This document shows positions 1 to 5,554 of a stretch of DNA of 12,949 nt, piece by piece. Every line of letters starts with the position of its first letter. Positions within the stretch are counted from its first letter, which is position 1. The notes under the pieces are model-generated. The model was given only the letters and a program-made list of their open reading frames with translations, searched no databases and was not told the DNA's origin. Where the stretch lies: NCBI GenBank assembly GCA_031177735.1, contig JAPSKJ010000044.1, positions 1-12,949 of the forward strand, in the 5' to 3' direction. Made by a program: the position numbers and the translations under genes. The stretch is from Nocardioides sp. GTDB taxonomy: Bacteria > Actinomycetota > Actinomycetes > Propionibacteriales > Nocardioidaceae.

Positions 1-170
1 GCGCCACCACCGTAGGGGGTGTCGTCGACGGTGCGGTGCCGGTCGTGGGTCCACGAGCGCAGGTCGTGGACGTGCACCTCGAGCAGCCCCTTGGCGACGG
101 CCTTGCCGGGCAGCGAGAGCGACAGGGGTGCGAGGTAGTCGGGGAAGATCGTGAGGTAGTCGAGCCTCAC
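1..170 (-). CDS. trmD: tRNA (guanine-N1)-methyltransferase TrmD, N-terminal part (cut by window edge)
   Basis: Makes m1G37 in tRNAs that read codons starting with C or with G in some cases, which prevents +1 frameshifting; a SAM-dependent knotted (SPOUT) cytoplasmic enzyme. The visible 56 codons begin with a GTG start and read VRLDYLTIFPDYLAPLSLSL, the typical TrmD N terminus, and run to the TPYGGG motif at residues 51-56, which in the family lies in the N-terminal SAM-binding part. The GTG start overlaps the rimM stop codon by 4 bases (GTGA), so the two are almost certainly translationally coupled. The catalytic C-terminal domain lies outside the window. Identification rests on both sequence and the conserved rimM-trmD order. 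Confidence 0.95.
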   Translation of the reverse strand, partial: MRLDYLTIFPDYLAPLSLSLPGKAVAKGLLEVHVHDLRSWTHDRHRTVDDTPYGGG

Positions 171-736
171 GCCGAGGCCTCGGGGTCGGTCTCCTCGTCG
201 GGGAGCGGCTGCACCAGCCCCGGGCGGTCGGCGACGACGACCCGGCGGCCGGCGAGGTCGACCTCCGGCACCAGCGCCTTCACGAACGGCACCAGTGCCT
301 CCCGCCGGTCGGGGGTGCGGATGGTGAGCAGGTCCTGTGCGGCCCCGTGCACGAGTGCGGTCACCTCGCCCAGGTGGGTGCCGTCGACGTCGTACGCCGC
401 CAGCCCGATGAGCTGGTGGTCGTAGAACTCGTCGGGGTCCTCCGGCGAGGCGTCGGCCGGGATGTCGGCGTGCAGCAGGACGCCGCGGACCGCCTCGGCG
501 GTGTTGCGGTCGACCACCTCGTCGAAGGCGACCAGCAGCACCTGCTGGTGCCAGCGTGCGGAAGCGACGGTGAGGGTCGCGCCGGTCCAGGGCGAGCCCT
601 TGGGCGGCTGGGCCCGCAGCACCGCACCCGGCGCGAAGCGCCGCTCCGGCTCATCGGTGCGCACGTCGATGGTGACCTCGCCCCGGATGCCGTGCGGCTT
701 GCCGATCCGGCCGACCAGCACCTCGATGGTGTCCAC
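167..736 (-). CDS. rimM: Ribosome maturation factor RimM (189 aa)
   Basis: Assists late maturation of the 30S subunit (16S rRNA 3' domain, with S19). The protein shows the RimM N-terminal barrel with GRIGKPHGIRGE at residues 9-20, then the PRC-barrel region starting near EFYDHQLIG (103-111) and the late segment VPFVKALVPEVD (149-160). Length matches the family (about 165-190 aa). I chose the GTG at 736 because homology begins right there. The open frame continues about 76 codons upstream, but that stretch reads through three inverted repeats and into khpA, and is not RimM-like. There is no convincing Shine-Dalgarno sequence; instead a TACCCT box sits 7 nt upstream, which suggests a leaderless transcript. 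Its stop overlaps trmD by 4 bases. The gap of 166 bp to khpA is large for this operon. Confidence 0.95.
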   Translation of the reverse strand: MDTIEVLVGRIGKPHGIRGEVTIDVRTDEPERRFAPGAVLRAQPPKGSPWTGATLTVASARWHQQVLLVAFDEVVDRNTAEAVRGVLLHADIPADASPEDPDEFYDHQLIGLAAYDVDGTHLGEVTALVHGAAQDLLTIRTPDRREALVPFVKALVPEVDLAGRRVVVADRPGLVQPLPDEETDPEASA

Positions 737-743
737 GAAGGAC

Positions 744-749
744 AGGGTA
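744..749 (-). promoter_or_regulatory. Candidate -10 box of a leaderless rimM-trmD promoter
   Basis: TACCCT fits the actinobacterial TANNNT -10 pattern and ends exactly 7 nt before the rimM GTG, so transcription would start at the start codon itself. The region of a -35 box falls inside the 24-bp palindrome at 761-784; the nearest match is TTAACC at 769-774 with a long 19-nt spacer. The same -10-to-start geometry is seen at three other genes in the window. This is inference from sequence only. Confidence 0.45.
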
Positions 750-760
750 GGGCGACGGCG

Positions 761-784
761 GAATCCCCGGTTAACCGGGGATTC
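761..784. repeat. Perfect 24-bp palindrome between khpA and rimM
   Basis: A perfect palindrome with half-site GAATCCCCGGTT and GTTAAC at its centre. It abuts, with no intervening base, the hairpin at 785-822. It lies 25 bp upstream of the rimM start and just upstream of the candidate -10 box. It could be a protein-binding operator, one half of a dispersed REP-like element, or part of a structured transcript. I do not recognise a named family. A perfect 24-bp palindrome is very unlikely by chance. Confidence 0.85.
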
Positions 785-822
785 CCTCACTTCTCGGCCG
801 ATGCAAAGCCCGAGAAGTGAGG
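785..822 (-). repeat. 13-bp-stem hairpin abutting the palindrome
   Basis: Perfect inverted repeat: CCTCACTTCTCGG at 785-797 and its exact complement at 810-822, with a 12-nt loop. No T-tract follows on either strand within a few bases, because the 24-bp palindrome follows directly on the minus strand. Together the two repeats form a 62-bp composite element (761-822). It may be a mobile intergenic repeat or a transcript processing or attenuation site. The function is unknown. Confidence 0.8.
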
Positions 823-853
823 TGGTTGAAGGAGAAGTGGCCGGCAACGCAGC

Positions 854-885
854 GACGGGCGCCACCCCGGAGGGTGACGCCCGTC
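854..885 (-). terminator. Terminator-like hairpin after khpA
   Basis: Arms 854-866 and 873-885 form a 13-bp GC-rich stem with a 6-nt loop, 17 bp beyond the khpA stop. The one non-Watson-Crick position (862/877) is a G-U wobble in minus-strand RNA but a C-A mismatch in plus-strand RNA, which supports a role in the rpsP-khpA transcript. There is no U-tract, which is common for actinobacterial terminators. It may end or attenuate transcription before rimM. Confidence 0.55.
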
Positions 886-902
886 GTGGTGCTGCGGATC
901 GC

Positions 903-1145
903 TCAGCGCCGGCGGTCGACGTCGACGAAGTCGATCTTGGCCCCGCCCCGGCCGGCGAGCGCACCGATGACGGTGCGGAACGCCTGCGCGGTGCGGCCGC
1001 CGCGGCCGATCACCTTGCCGAGGTCGTCGGGGTGGACCCGGACCTCGAGGATCGAGCCGCGACGCAGCTGCTTGTCGCGCACGGAGACGTCGTCGGGGTG
1101 GTCGACCACGCCGCGGACGAGGTGCTCCAGTGCCTCGGCGAGCAT
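903..1145 (-). CDS. khpA: KH-domain RNA-binding protein KhpA (80 aa)
   Basis: Small single-KH-domain protein of the KhpA/YlqC type, which in Gram-positive bacteria binds many RNAs (often with KhpB/Jag) and affects cell division and envelope functions. Essentially the whole protein is the domain: strand ILEVRVHPDDLGKV, then the RNA-gripping GXXG loop in VIGRGGRTA (G47-R-G-G50), then the following helix and strand. It starts with ATG 2 bp after the rpsP stop, the usual tight rpsP-khpA coupling. Length of 80 aa is normal (75-85). Downstream, before rimM, come three hairpin-forming sequences, so khpA may be the last gene of one transcript. Confidence 0.93.
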   Translation of the reverse strand: MLAEALEHLVRGVVDHPDDVSVRDKQLRRGSILEVRVHPDDLGKVIGRGGRTAQAFRTVIGALAGRGGAKIDFVDVDRRR

Positions 1146-1147
1146 GC

Positions 1148-1633
1148 TCAGGCCTCGGTGCCGGCCTCGGCCGGAGCCTCGGCGGCCGGGGTCTCCTCGG
1201 CGGGGGTCTCCTCCGCCTTGGTCTCCTCGGCCTTCGGCTCCTCAGCCTTCTTGGCGCTCTTCTTCGTCACGGCCTCGGCCTTGGGCTCGGAGTGAGCCTC
1301 GGCGAGCGCCTTGTTGAAGAGCTCGAGCTTGTCGGGCTTGGCGGCGGCGACCTTGAGGGTGCCCTCCGTGCCCGGCAGGCCCTTGTACTTCTGCCAGTCG
1401 CCGGTGATCTTGAGGATGGCCTCGACGGCCTCGGTCGGCTGCGCGCCGACACCCAGCCAGTACTGCGCCCGCTCGGAGACGACGTCGATGTACGACGGGT
1501 CCTCCTTGGGGTGGTACTTGCCGATCTCCTCGAGGACTCGACCGTCGCGCTTCTTGCGCGAGTCGACGACGACGATGCGGTACTGCGGCACCCGGATCTT
1601 GCCCAGGCGCTTCAGACGGATCTTGACGGCCAC
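1148..1633 (-). CDS. rpsP: 30S ribosomal protein S16 (161 aa)
   Basis: Primary-binding ribosomal protein of the 30S body, needed for 16S rRNA folding. The start VAVKIRLKRLGKIRVPQYRI, the block VVVDSRKKRDGRVLEEIGKY (21-40) and ERAQYWLGVGAQPTEAV (54-70) are classic S16. I place the start at the GTG at 1633 because homology begins there and AAGGAG (1645-1650) lies 11 nt upstream; the frame is open for another 31 codons, but these are not S16-like. The S16 core ends near residue 90; the rest is the Ala/Glu/Lys-rich tail found in many actinobacterial S16 proteins, here with four pentapeptide repeats (residues 129-148). First gene of the rpsP-khpA unit. Confidence 0.97.
   Translation of the reverse strand: MAVKIRLKRLGKIRVPQYRIVVVDSRKKRDGRVLEEIGKYHPKEDPSYIDVVSERAQYWLGVGAQPTEAVEAILKITGDWQKYKGLPGTEGTLKVAAAKPDKLELFNKALAEAHSEPKAEAVTKKSAKKAEEPKAEETKAEETPAEETPAAEAPAEAGTEA
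1190..1249 (-). repeat. Four tandem 15-bp repeats in the rpsP tail
   Basis: Four in-frame 15-bp units (1190-1204, 1205-1219, 1220-1234, 1235-1249) encode the pentapeptides KAEEP, KAEET, KAEET and PAEET. The units differ from each other at only a few bases. This suggests slippage-driven growth of the acidic tail outside the ribosomal core of S16. Confidence 0.85.
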
Positions 1634-1644
1634 GTTTGTGGTGT

Positions 1645-1772
1645 CTCCTTGACGGTTCGTGGTGGGTGAAGGACGCGCAGCCAGGTGGGGAACACCGGAG
1701 TACGTCCTTCGAAGTGGGCACTGCATCGCCGGTGAGAGGGTCCGGGCGCGCAGGACTCAGCGGTCAAGTCTG
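1645..1772 (-). promoter_or_regulatory. rpsP: rpsP leader: ribosome binding site and weak promoter candidate
   Basis: The 204-bp gap between the amidohydrolase stop and rpsP must hold the rpsP promoter. The clear part is the ribosome binding site AAGGAG at 1645-1650. The best -10 candidate I see is CAGACT (1767-1772), which would give a leader of about 125 nt; TTGACC (1762-1767) could instead be a -35 box, but no good -10 follows it at 16-19 nt. The promoter position is uncertain, the ribosome binding site is not. Confidence 0.35.
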
Positions 1773-1782
1773 CCAGAGGTCA

Positions 1783-1826
1783 CGGAGGTGCGGAAATCCA
1801 CGTCGCCGCCGGGCCCGGCACCTCCG
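1783..1826 (-). terminator. Inverted repeat after the amidohydrolase gene
   Basis: Arms CGGAGGTGC (1783-1791) and its exact complement (1818-1826) form a 9-bp stem beginning 11 bp past the amidohydrolase stop. The 26-nt loop contains a GC-rich palindrome (GCCGGGCCCGGC overlaps its edge). No T-tract. It is a plausible terminator separating the amidohydrolase from rpsP. Confidence 0.4.
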
Positions 1827-1837
1827 GCCGAGGCGGG

Positions 1838-2911
1838 TCACGCGACGACCTTGCCGCGCAGCACCACGCGCGCCGGGCGGGCGAGCACCGTGAGGTCGGC
1901 GACCGGGTCGGCGTCGTAGACCACGAAGTCCGCGGGCTCGCCCTCAGCGACCCCGGACGGGAAGCCGAGCCACGCGCGGGCCTGCCACGACGCGGCCGCC
2001 AGCACGTCGCGGGCGGGGAGACCCATCGCGGCCATGGCGAGCACCTCCTCGTGGAGGTAGCCGTGGCGGCCGGTGCCGCCGCCGTCGCTGCCGACGTAGA
2101 GCGCGACCCCTGCCTCGTGGGCCTGCAGCAGCACCTCGCGCCGCTGTCGGTGCAGCGCCTCCATCGTGGTCGCGTAGGTGGGGAACTTCTCGCGGCCGGC
2201 CTCGACGTACTGCGGGAACTTGTCGGTCTGCAGCACGGTCGGGACCAGGGCGACCCCACGCGCCGCCATGGTGGCCAGGTGCTCCTCGCGCAGGCCGGTG
2301 CCGTGCTCGATGCAGTCGATCCCGGCGTCGAGGAGCGGACCGATCGAGTCGCTGCCGAAGCAGTGGGCGGTCACCTTGGCGCCGTGCTCGTGGGCTGCCC
2401 CGATCGCGGCGGCGACGGCGTCGGCGGGGAAGGAGGGGGTCAGGTCACCCGCCTCGCGGGAGATCCAGTCGCCGACCAGCTTGATCCAGCCGTCGCCGGC
2501 CTGAGCCTCCCGGGCGGCGTACGCCGCGAGGTCCTCGGGCTCCACCTCGTGCGCGTAGTTGCGGATGTAGCGCTTGGTGCGAGCGATGTGGCGGCCGCAG
2601 CGGATCAGCCGCGGGAGGTCCTCGCGCTGCTGCACCCAGCGGGTGTCGGCCGGCGAGCCGCAGTCGCGCAGCAGCAGGGCGCCCGTGTCACGGTCGGCCA
2701 CCGCCTGGCGCAGGATCTCCTCGTCGTCGACGGCGCCGCCGTCCTCGAGCCCGAGGTGGTTGTGGGCGTCGACGAGCCCCGGGACGATCCACCCCTCCCC
2801 CGCGAGCTCCGCGCCGGGCGGCCTCTCGTAGGTGACCCGGCCGTCGACGACGTACAAGTCCCGGACCTCGCCGTCGGGCAGGACCGGGCCGGTGAACCTC
2901 AGCGCTGACAT
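1838..2911 (-). CDS. Amidohydrolase family protein, metal-dependent (357 aa)
   Basis: A cytosolic TIM-barrel metallohydrolase of the amidohydrolase superfamily, closest in character to the imidazolonepropionase / Xaa-Pro dipeptidase group. The metal ligands are all visible in order: H50 and H52 in VDAHNHLG, a likely bridging Lys K144 (IKLVGD), H183 (TAHCFG), H203 (CIEHGTG) and catalytic D276 (VGSDGGG). The small beta-sandwich is made from both ends: residues 1-45 and the C-terminal segment GEPADFVVYDADPVADLTVL. No signal peptide. The substrate cannot be told from sequence; cyclic amides, N-acyl amino acids or dipeptides are possible. From memory, mycobacteria carry an amidohydrolase gene in a similar place between ffh and rpsP. 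The ATG is preceded by a -10-like box at exactly leaderless spacing. It ends with an inverted repeat before rpsP. Confidence 0.85.
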   Translation of the reverse strand: MSALRFTGPVLPDGEVRDLYVVDGRVTYERPPGAELAGEGWIVPGLVDAHNHLGLEDGGAVDDEEILRQAVADRDTGALLLRDCGSPADTRWVQQREDLPRLIRCGRHIARTKRYIRNYAHEVEPEDLAAYAAREAQAGDGWIKLVGDWISREAGDLTPSFPADAVAAAIGAAHEHGAKVTAHCFGSDSIGPLLDAGIDCIEHGTGLREEHLATMAARGVALVPTVLQTDKFPQYVEAGREKFPTYATTMEALHRQRREVLLQAHEAGVALYVGSDGGGTGRHGYLHEEVLAMAAMGLPARDVLAAASWQARAWLGFPSGVAEGEPADFVVYDADPVADLTVLARPARVVLRGKVVA

Positions 2912-2918
2912 GACCCAG

Positions 2919-2924
2919 AACCTA
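2919..2924 (-). promoter_or_regulatory. -10 box of a leaderless amidohydrolase promoter
   Basis: TAGGTT lies 7 nt upstream of the ATG, so the transcript would begin at the A of the start codon. No Shine-Dalgarno sequence is present between them. It sits only 8 bp beyond the GH3 terminator hairpin, so the amidohydrolase is likely a separate transcription unit. No recognisable -35 box, as is common in actinobacteria. Confidence 0.5.
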
Positions 2925-2932
2925 GCGCCGTC

Positions 2933-2975
2933 GGACCGCGCGGAGGAGCAGCCCGGCCGCTCCCCCGCGCGATCC
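2933..2975 (-). terminator. Strong hairpin terminator after the GH3 gene
   Basis: Arms 2933-2949 and 2959-2975 form a 17-bp stem with a 9-nt loop, starting 7 bp after the GH3 stop codon. Two positions (2936/2972 and 2944/2964) are G-U wobbles in minus-strand RNA but A-C mismatches in plus-strand RNA, which points to function in the minus transcript. No U-tract follows. Confidence 0.65.
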
Positions 2976-2982
2976 GGCCCGA

Positions 2983-5040
2983 CTAGCGGTGCCGGGTCGT
3001 CAGGCCCCAGCCGTAGGGGAACAGCGGGTCGTAGTCGGCGTCACCGATGTTGATCGGCTCCTGGGCCACGCTGCGCGGCCAGGTCACCGGGAGCTTGCCG
3101 GTGAAGGGCCGGCGCCCGAAGAGCACGTCGGCCACGCCCGCTCCCTCGCTCCCGGGCAGCCAGGAGGCGACCAGCGCGTCGATCGACCCGAGCACCTCCG
3201 GCGGGATGATGATCGGGCGACCGGACACCACCAGCACCGTGCAGGACGCGGCCGCCGCGCACACCGTCTCGATCGCCTGCCGGTCGGCGGCCGAGAGCTC
3301 CATCGTCTGCGGCTGCCGCGGCACACCGTTGTCGGCCGGGTCCCAGGCCCACTGCGGGCCGCCGACGTCGCCGAAGCCCTCGGCGTACGGCGTCTCGCCG
3401 ACCACCACCACGCCCGCAGCACCCGCGGGCACCGGCGCCGAGGCGTCGGCGCTGTGCGTCACCGGCGCGTCGCTGGCGGCCTCGATGCCGTCGAGGATCG
3501 TGTCACCGGGGAGCACGTTGGCCGACCCGCCCTGCCAGGTCAGCGTCCAGCCGCCGGCCTGGTTGCCGATGTTGTCGGCGTTGCTGCCGGCGACGTAGAC
3601 CGGGTCGTCGTCGGACAGCGGCAGGGTGGCCTCGCGATTGCTCAGCAGCACCTGCGACTCGGCCACCGCCCGGCGCGCCACGGCGCGGTGGGCGGGACTG
3701 CCGATGGTGTCGGCGAGGGAGCGGTCGGCGAAGGGCCGCTCGAAGAGCCCGAGCTCGAACTTGGCGGTCAGGATCCGCGCCACCGCGTCGTTGATCCGGC
3801 GCTTCGAGACGGTGCCCGCCTCGACCAGGTCGATCAGCGTCGAGACGAACTCCGGTGCACCGACCTGGCTGCCGGAGTAGGGCTCCATGAACATGTCGAC
3901 CCCGGCGTTCACCGCGGTCGCGACCTGGGTCGGGTAGTCGCCGGGGATCTGGCGGATGGCCTGCCAGTCGGAGATGACGAACCCGTCGAAGCCCATCTTC
4001 CCCTTGAGGACGCCGGTGATGAGCTCCCTGTTCGCGTGCATCTTCAGCGGGTTGCCCAGCCCGTCCTCGGTCCAGTCGACGCTGGAGAAGGACGGCATCA
4101 CCGAGCCGACGTGATACTTGCGCACGGCGTCCCAGTAAGGCGCGAGGGCGAGCTTCGCGAACTCCTCCCGGCTGACCTGCGCGATGCCCTGGTCGATCGG
4201 GTAGGCGCCGGTGCCGGCCGCGCTCTGGTCGTACGACGTCAGGCCGTCGCCCGCGAAGTGCTTGGCGGTCGCCAGCACCCGGTCGGGGTCGGAGAGCTCG
4301 CCGTGGCGGCCGCGGCCTTGGAGACCGGCGATCATCCGGGCCATCTCGCGCACCAGCCGGGGGTGCTCGCCGAAGGACTCGTAGGTGCGGCCCCAGCGGT
4401 CGTCGCGCGCGATGCACAGGCACGGCGCGAACGTCCACGGCACCCCGGTGGCGCGGGTCTCGATCGCGGTGAGGTGACCGATCTTCTCGACCAGCTTCGG
4501 GTTGCGAGTGGCGCCCAGCCCGATGTTGTGGGGGAACACCGTGGCGCCGAGCAGGTTGGCGTGGCCGTGCACCGAGTCGACGCCGTAGAGCAGTGGGATG
4601 CCGAGACGCGTCCGGAGCGCCTCGCGCTGGAAGGAGTCGATGGTGTCGGCCCACGCCTCGGCGGTGTTGGGCGTCGGCACCGACCCGCCGCCCGACAGCA
4701 CGCTGCCCAGTCCGAGCTCGCTGATCATCGCCGGATTCGCAGCCACGTCGGCGCGCTCGGCCTGGGCCATCTGGCCGACCTTCTCGGCCAGCGTCATCCG
4801 GGACAGCAGGTCACGGACGCGCTGGTGGGTGGGCCGCCGAGGATCCTGGTACGCCGGCTTGCCGGTGGGCTTGCCGCGCCGCTCGTCGTGCTGGGTGGTG
4901 TCGGTCGCTCGGTCGGCGTGCCGGTCGCCGGCGAGCGAAGGCGGTGCGCTGAGCGTGGCGGCCGCAAGAGCGCCGACGACCGCTGCAGCGAACCCGGCGC
5001 GGCTCCGGCGCCGGAAGTGGGGGGTGGTGTGCGCATGCAC
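2983..5040 (-). CDS. Secreted glycoside hydrolase family 3 protein, probable beta-glucosidase (685 aa)
   Basis: Predicted exo-acting beta-glycosidase that releases glucose from cello-oligosaccharides or beta-glucans outside the cell. A Sec-type signal peptide is clear: basic HFRRRSR, hydrophobic AGFAAAVVGALAAATLSA, probable cleavage after SLA (residue 37). The GH3 N-terminal barrel (about 75-430) has LLYGVDSVHG (151-160), the TAKHFAGDG motif (259-267, K260-H261) and the nucleophile D358 in GFVISDW. The C-terminal alpha/beta domain (about 465-680) has GGWTLTWQG (497-505), as in barley-type beta-glucan exohydrolases, and PYAEGFGD, whose E554 is a candidate acid/base. No extra carbohydrate-binding module. 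The GTG start has an excellent AAGGAGG (5049-5055) 8 nt upstream. A CebR/CelR-type palindrome upstream suggests cellobiose induction. Exact substrate is inferred. Confidence 0.92.
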   Translation of the reverse strand: MHAHTTPHFRRRSRAGFAAAVVGALAAATLSAPPSLAGDRHADRATDTTQHDERRGKPTGKPAYQDPRRPTHQRVRDLLSRMTLAEKVGQMAQAERADVAANPAMISELGLGSVLSGGGSVPTPNTAEAWADTIDSFQREALRTRLGIPLLYGVDSVHGHANLLGATVFPHNIGLGATRNPKLVEKIGHLTAIETRATGVPWTFAPCLCIARDDRWGRTYESFGEHPRLVREMARMIAGLQGRGRHGELSDPDRVLATAKHFAGDGLTSYDQSAAGTGAYPIDQGIAQVSREEFAKLALAPYWDAVRKYHVGSVMPSFSSVDWTEDGLGNPLKMHANRELITGVLKGKMGFDGFVISDWQAIRQIPGDYPTQVATAVNAGVDMFMEPYSGSQVGAPEFVSTLIDLVEAGTVSKRRINDAVARILTAKFELGLFERPFADRSLADTIGSPAHRAVARRAVAESQVLLSNREATLPLSDDDPVYVAGSNADNIGNQAGGWTLTWQGGSANVLPGDTILDGIEAASDAPVTHSADASAPVPAGAAGVVVVGETPYAEGFGDVGGPQWAWDPADNGVPRQPQTMELSAADRQAIETVCAAAASCTVLVVSGRPIIIPPEVLGSIDALVASWLPGSEGAGVADVLFGRRPFTGKLPVTWPRSVAQEPINIGDADYDPLFPYGWGLTTRHR

Positions 5041-5108
5041 GAGAGGTGCCTCCTTGCCCGAGGTGGAGACGCGGCGCGGACCGCCGCGTGCGCTAAACGC
5101 GCCCTGCC

Positions 5109-5138
5109 ACTCTTGTGGCGTGGGTCACACCTCGTCAA
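5109..5138 (-). promoter_or_regulatory. Candidate promoter of the GH3 gene
   Basis: TTGACG (5133-5138) as -35 and AAGAGT (5109-5114) as -10 with an 18-nt spacer. The -35 is a good match and the -10 modest. This would give a leader of about 60 nt that includes the strong ribosome binding site at 5049-5055. The CebR-type palindrome lies 19 bp upstream of this -35. Confidence 0.35.
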
Positions 5139-5157
5139 CGGCTACGGGCGCGTAACT

Positions 5158-5171
5158 TGGGAGCGCTCCCG
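5158..5171. promoter_or_regulatory. CebR/CelR-type (LacI family) operator
   Basis: TGGGAGCGCTCCCG differs at one end base from the 14-bp TGGGAGCGCTCCCA operator bound by CelR of Thermobifida and CebR of Streptomyces, which release it when cellobiose or cello-oligosaccharide is present. The inner 12 bp are a perfect palindrome. It lies between the NYN gene stop and the GH3 gene, whose product would act on cello-oligosaccharides, so site and target agree. The regulator gene is not in this window. Confidence 0.7.
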
Positions 5172-5178
5172 GACCACC

Positions 5179-5547
5179 TCAGAGCTGGTCGAGCAGCCAG
5201 GTCGGGCTGAGCGCCAGCGCGCCGGCACCGGCAGCCCGCGCCTGCAGCGCCCGGTCGGCACTGACCACGGTGACCCGGTGCCCCTGCTCGGCGGCGGCGC
5301 GCGCCTCGGCCACGATCGTGGCGTCGCCGTCCCTGGGCGCGTGCACGGTGCGGACGTGGGCGTCGCGTCCCGCTCTCACCCCGGCCTTGGCGCCACCCTC
5401 GAGGACGAGCACGACCAGGTCGTAGGGGATGTCGGCCACGAGCAGCGCCTCGTGCAGCCTGCGGGCGGCACCGGCCCGGTCCTTCCACCAGCCGTCGGGC
5501 CGGGCGCCGACGACGTTGGCGCCGTCGACGACGAGGACCGTGCTCAC
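5179..5547 (-). CDS. Small NYN/PIN-like domain protein, putative ribonuclease (122 aa)
   Basis: Looks like a one-domain member of the NYN (PIN-like, YacP-related) fold, typically metal-dependent RNases. Features: strand and first acidic site VLVVDGANVVG with D8 and N11, a central strand VVLVLEGG, then GDATIVAEA (D75) and VVSADRAL (D98), the spacing of acidic residues expected for a PIN-type active site. No membrane segment or signal peptide. It starts with GTG 7 bp after the ffh stop and has no obvious ribosome binding site, so it is probably co-transcribed with and translationally coupled to ffh. RNase activity is inferred from family; no substrate is known to me. Its stop lies 7 bp from the CebR-type palindrome of the next gene. 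Confidence 0.75.
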   Translation of the reverse strand: MSTVLVVDGANVVGARPDGWWKDRAGAARRLHEALLVADIPYDLVVLVLEGGAKAGVRAGRDAHVRTVHAPRDGDATIVAEARAAAEQGHRVTVVSADRALQARAAGAGALALSPTWLLDQL

Positions 5548-5554
5548 CGCAGCG

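Noticed and set aside
737..964. Upstream extension of rimM to position 964
   Set aside because: It would translate through three inverted repeats and overlap khpA, and contains nothing RimM-like; homology starts at the GTG at 736.
1634..1726. 31-codon upstream extension of rpsP
   Set aside because: It runs past the ribosome binding site at 1645-1650, and S16 homology begins at the GTG at 1633.
4984..5040. Twin-arginine (Tat) signal on the GH3 protein
   Set aside because: The RRRSRAGF stretch lacks the hydrophobic residues expected after the arginine pair; an ordinary Sec signal peptide explains it.
5158..5171. The GGGAGCGCTCCC palindrome as a terminator of the ffh-NYN unit
   Set aside because: As RNA it has no room for a loop beyond a 4-bp stem; it fits the known CelR/CebR operator far better.
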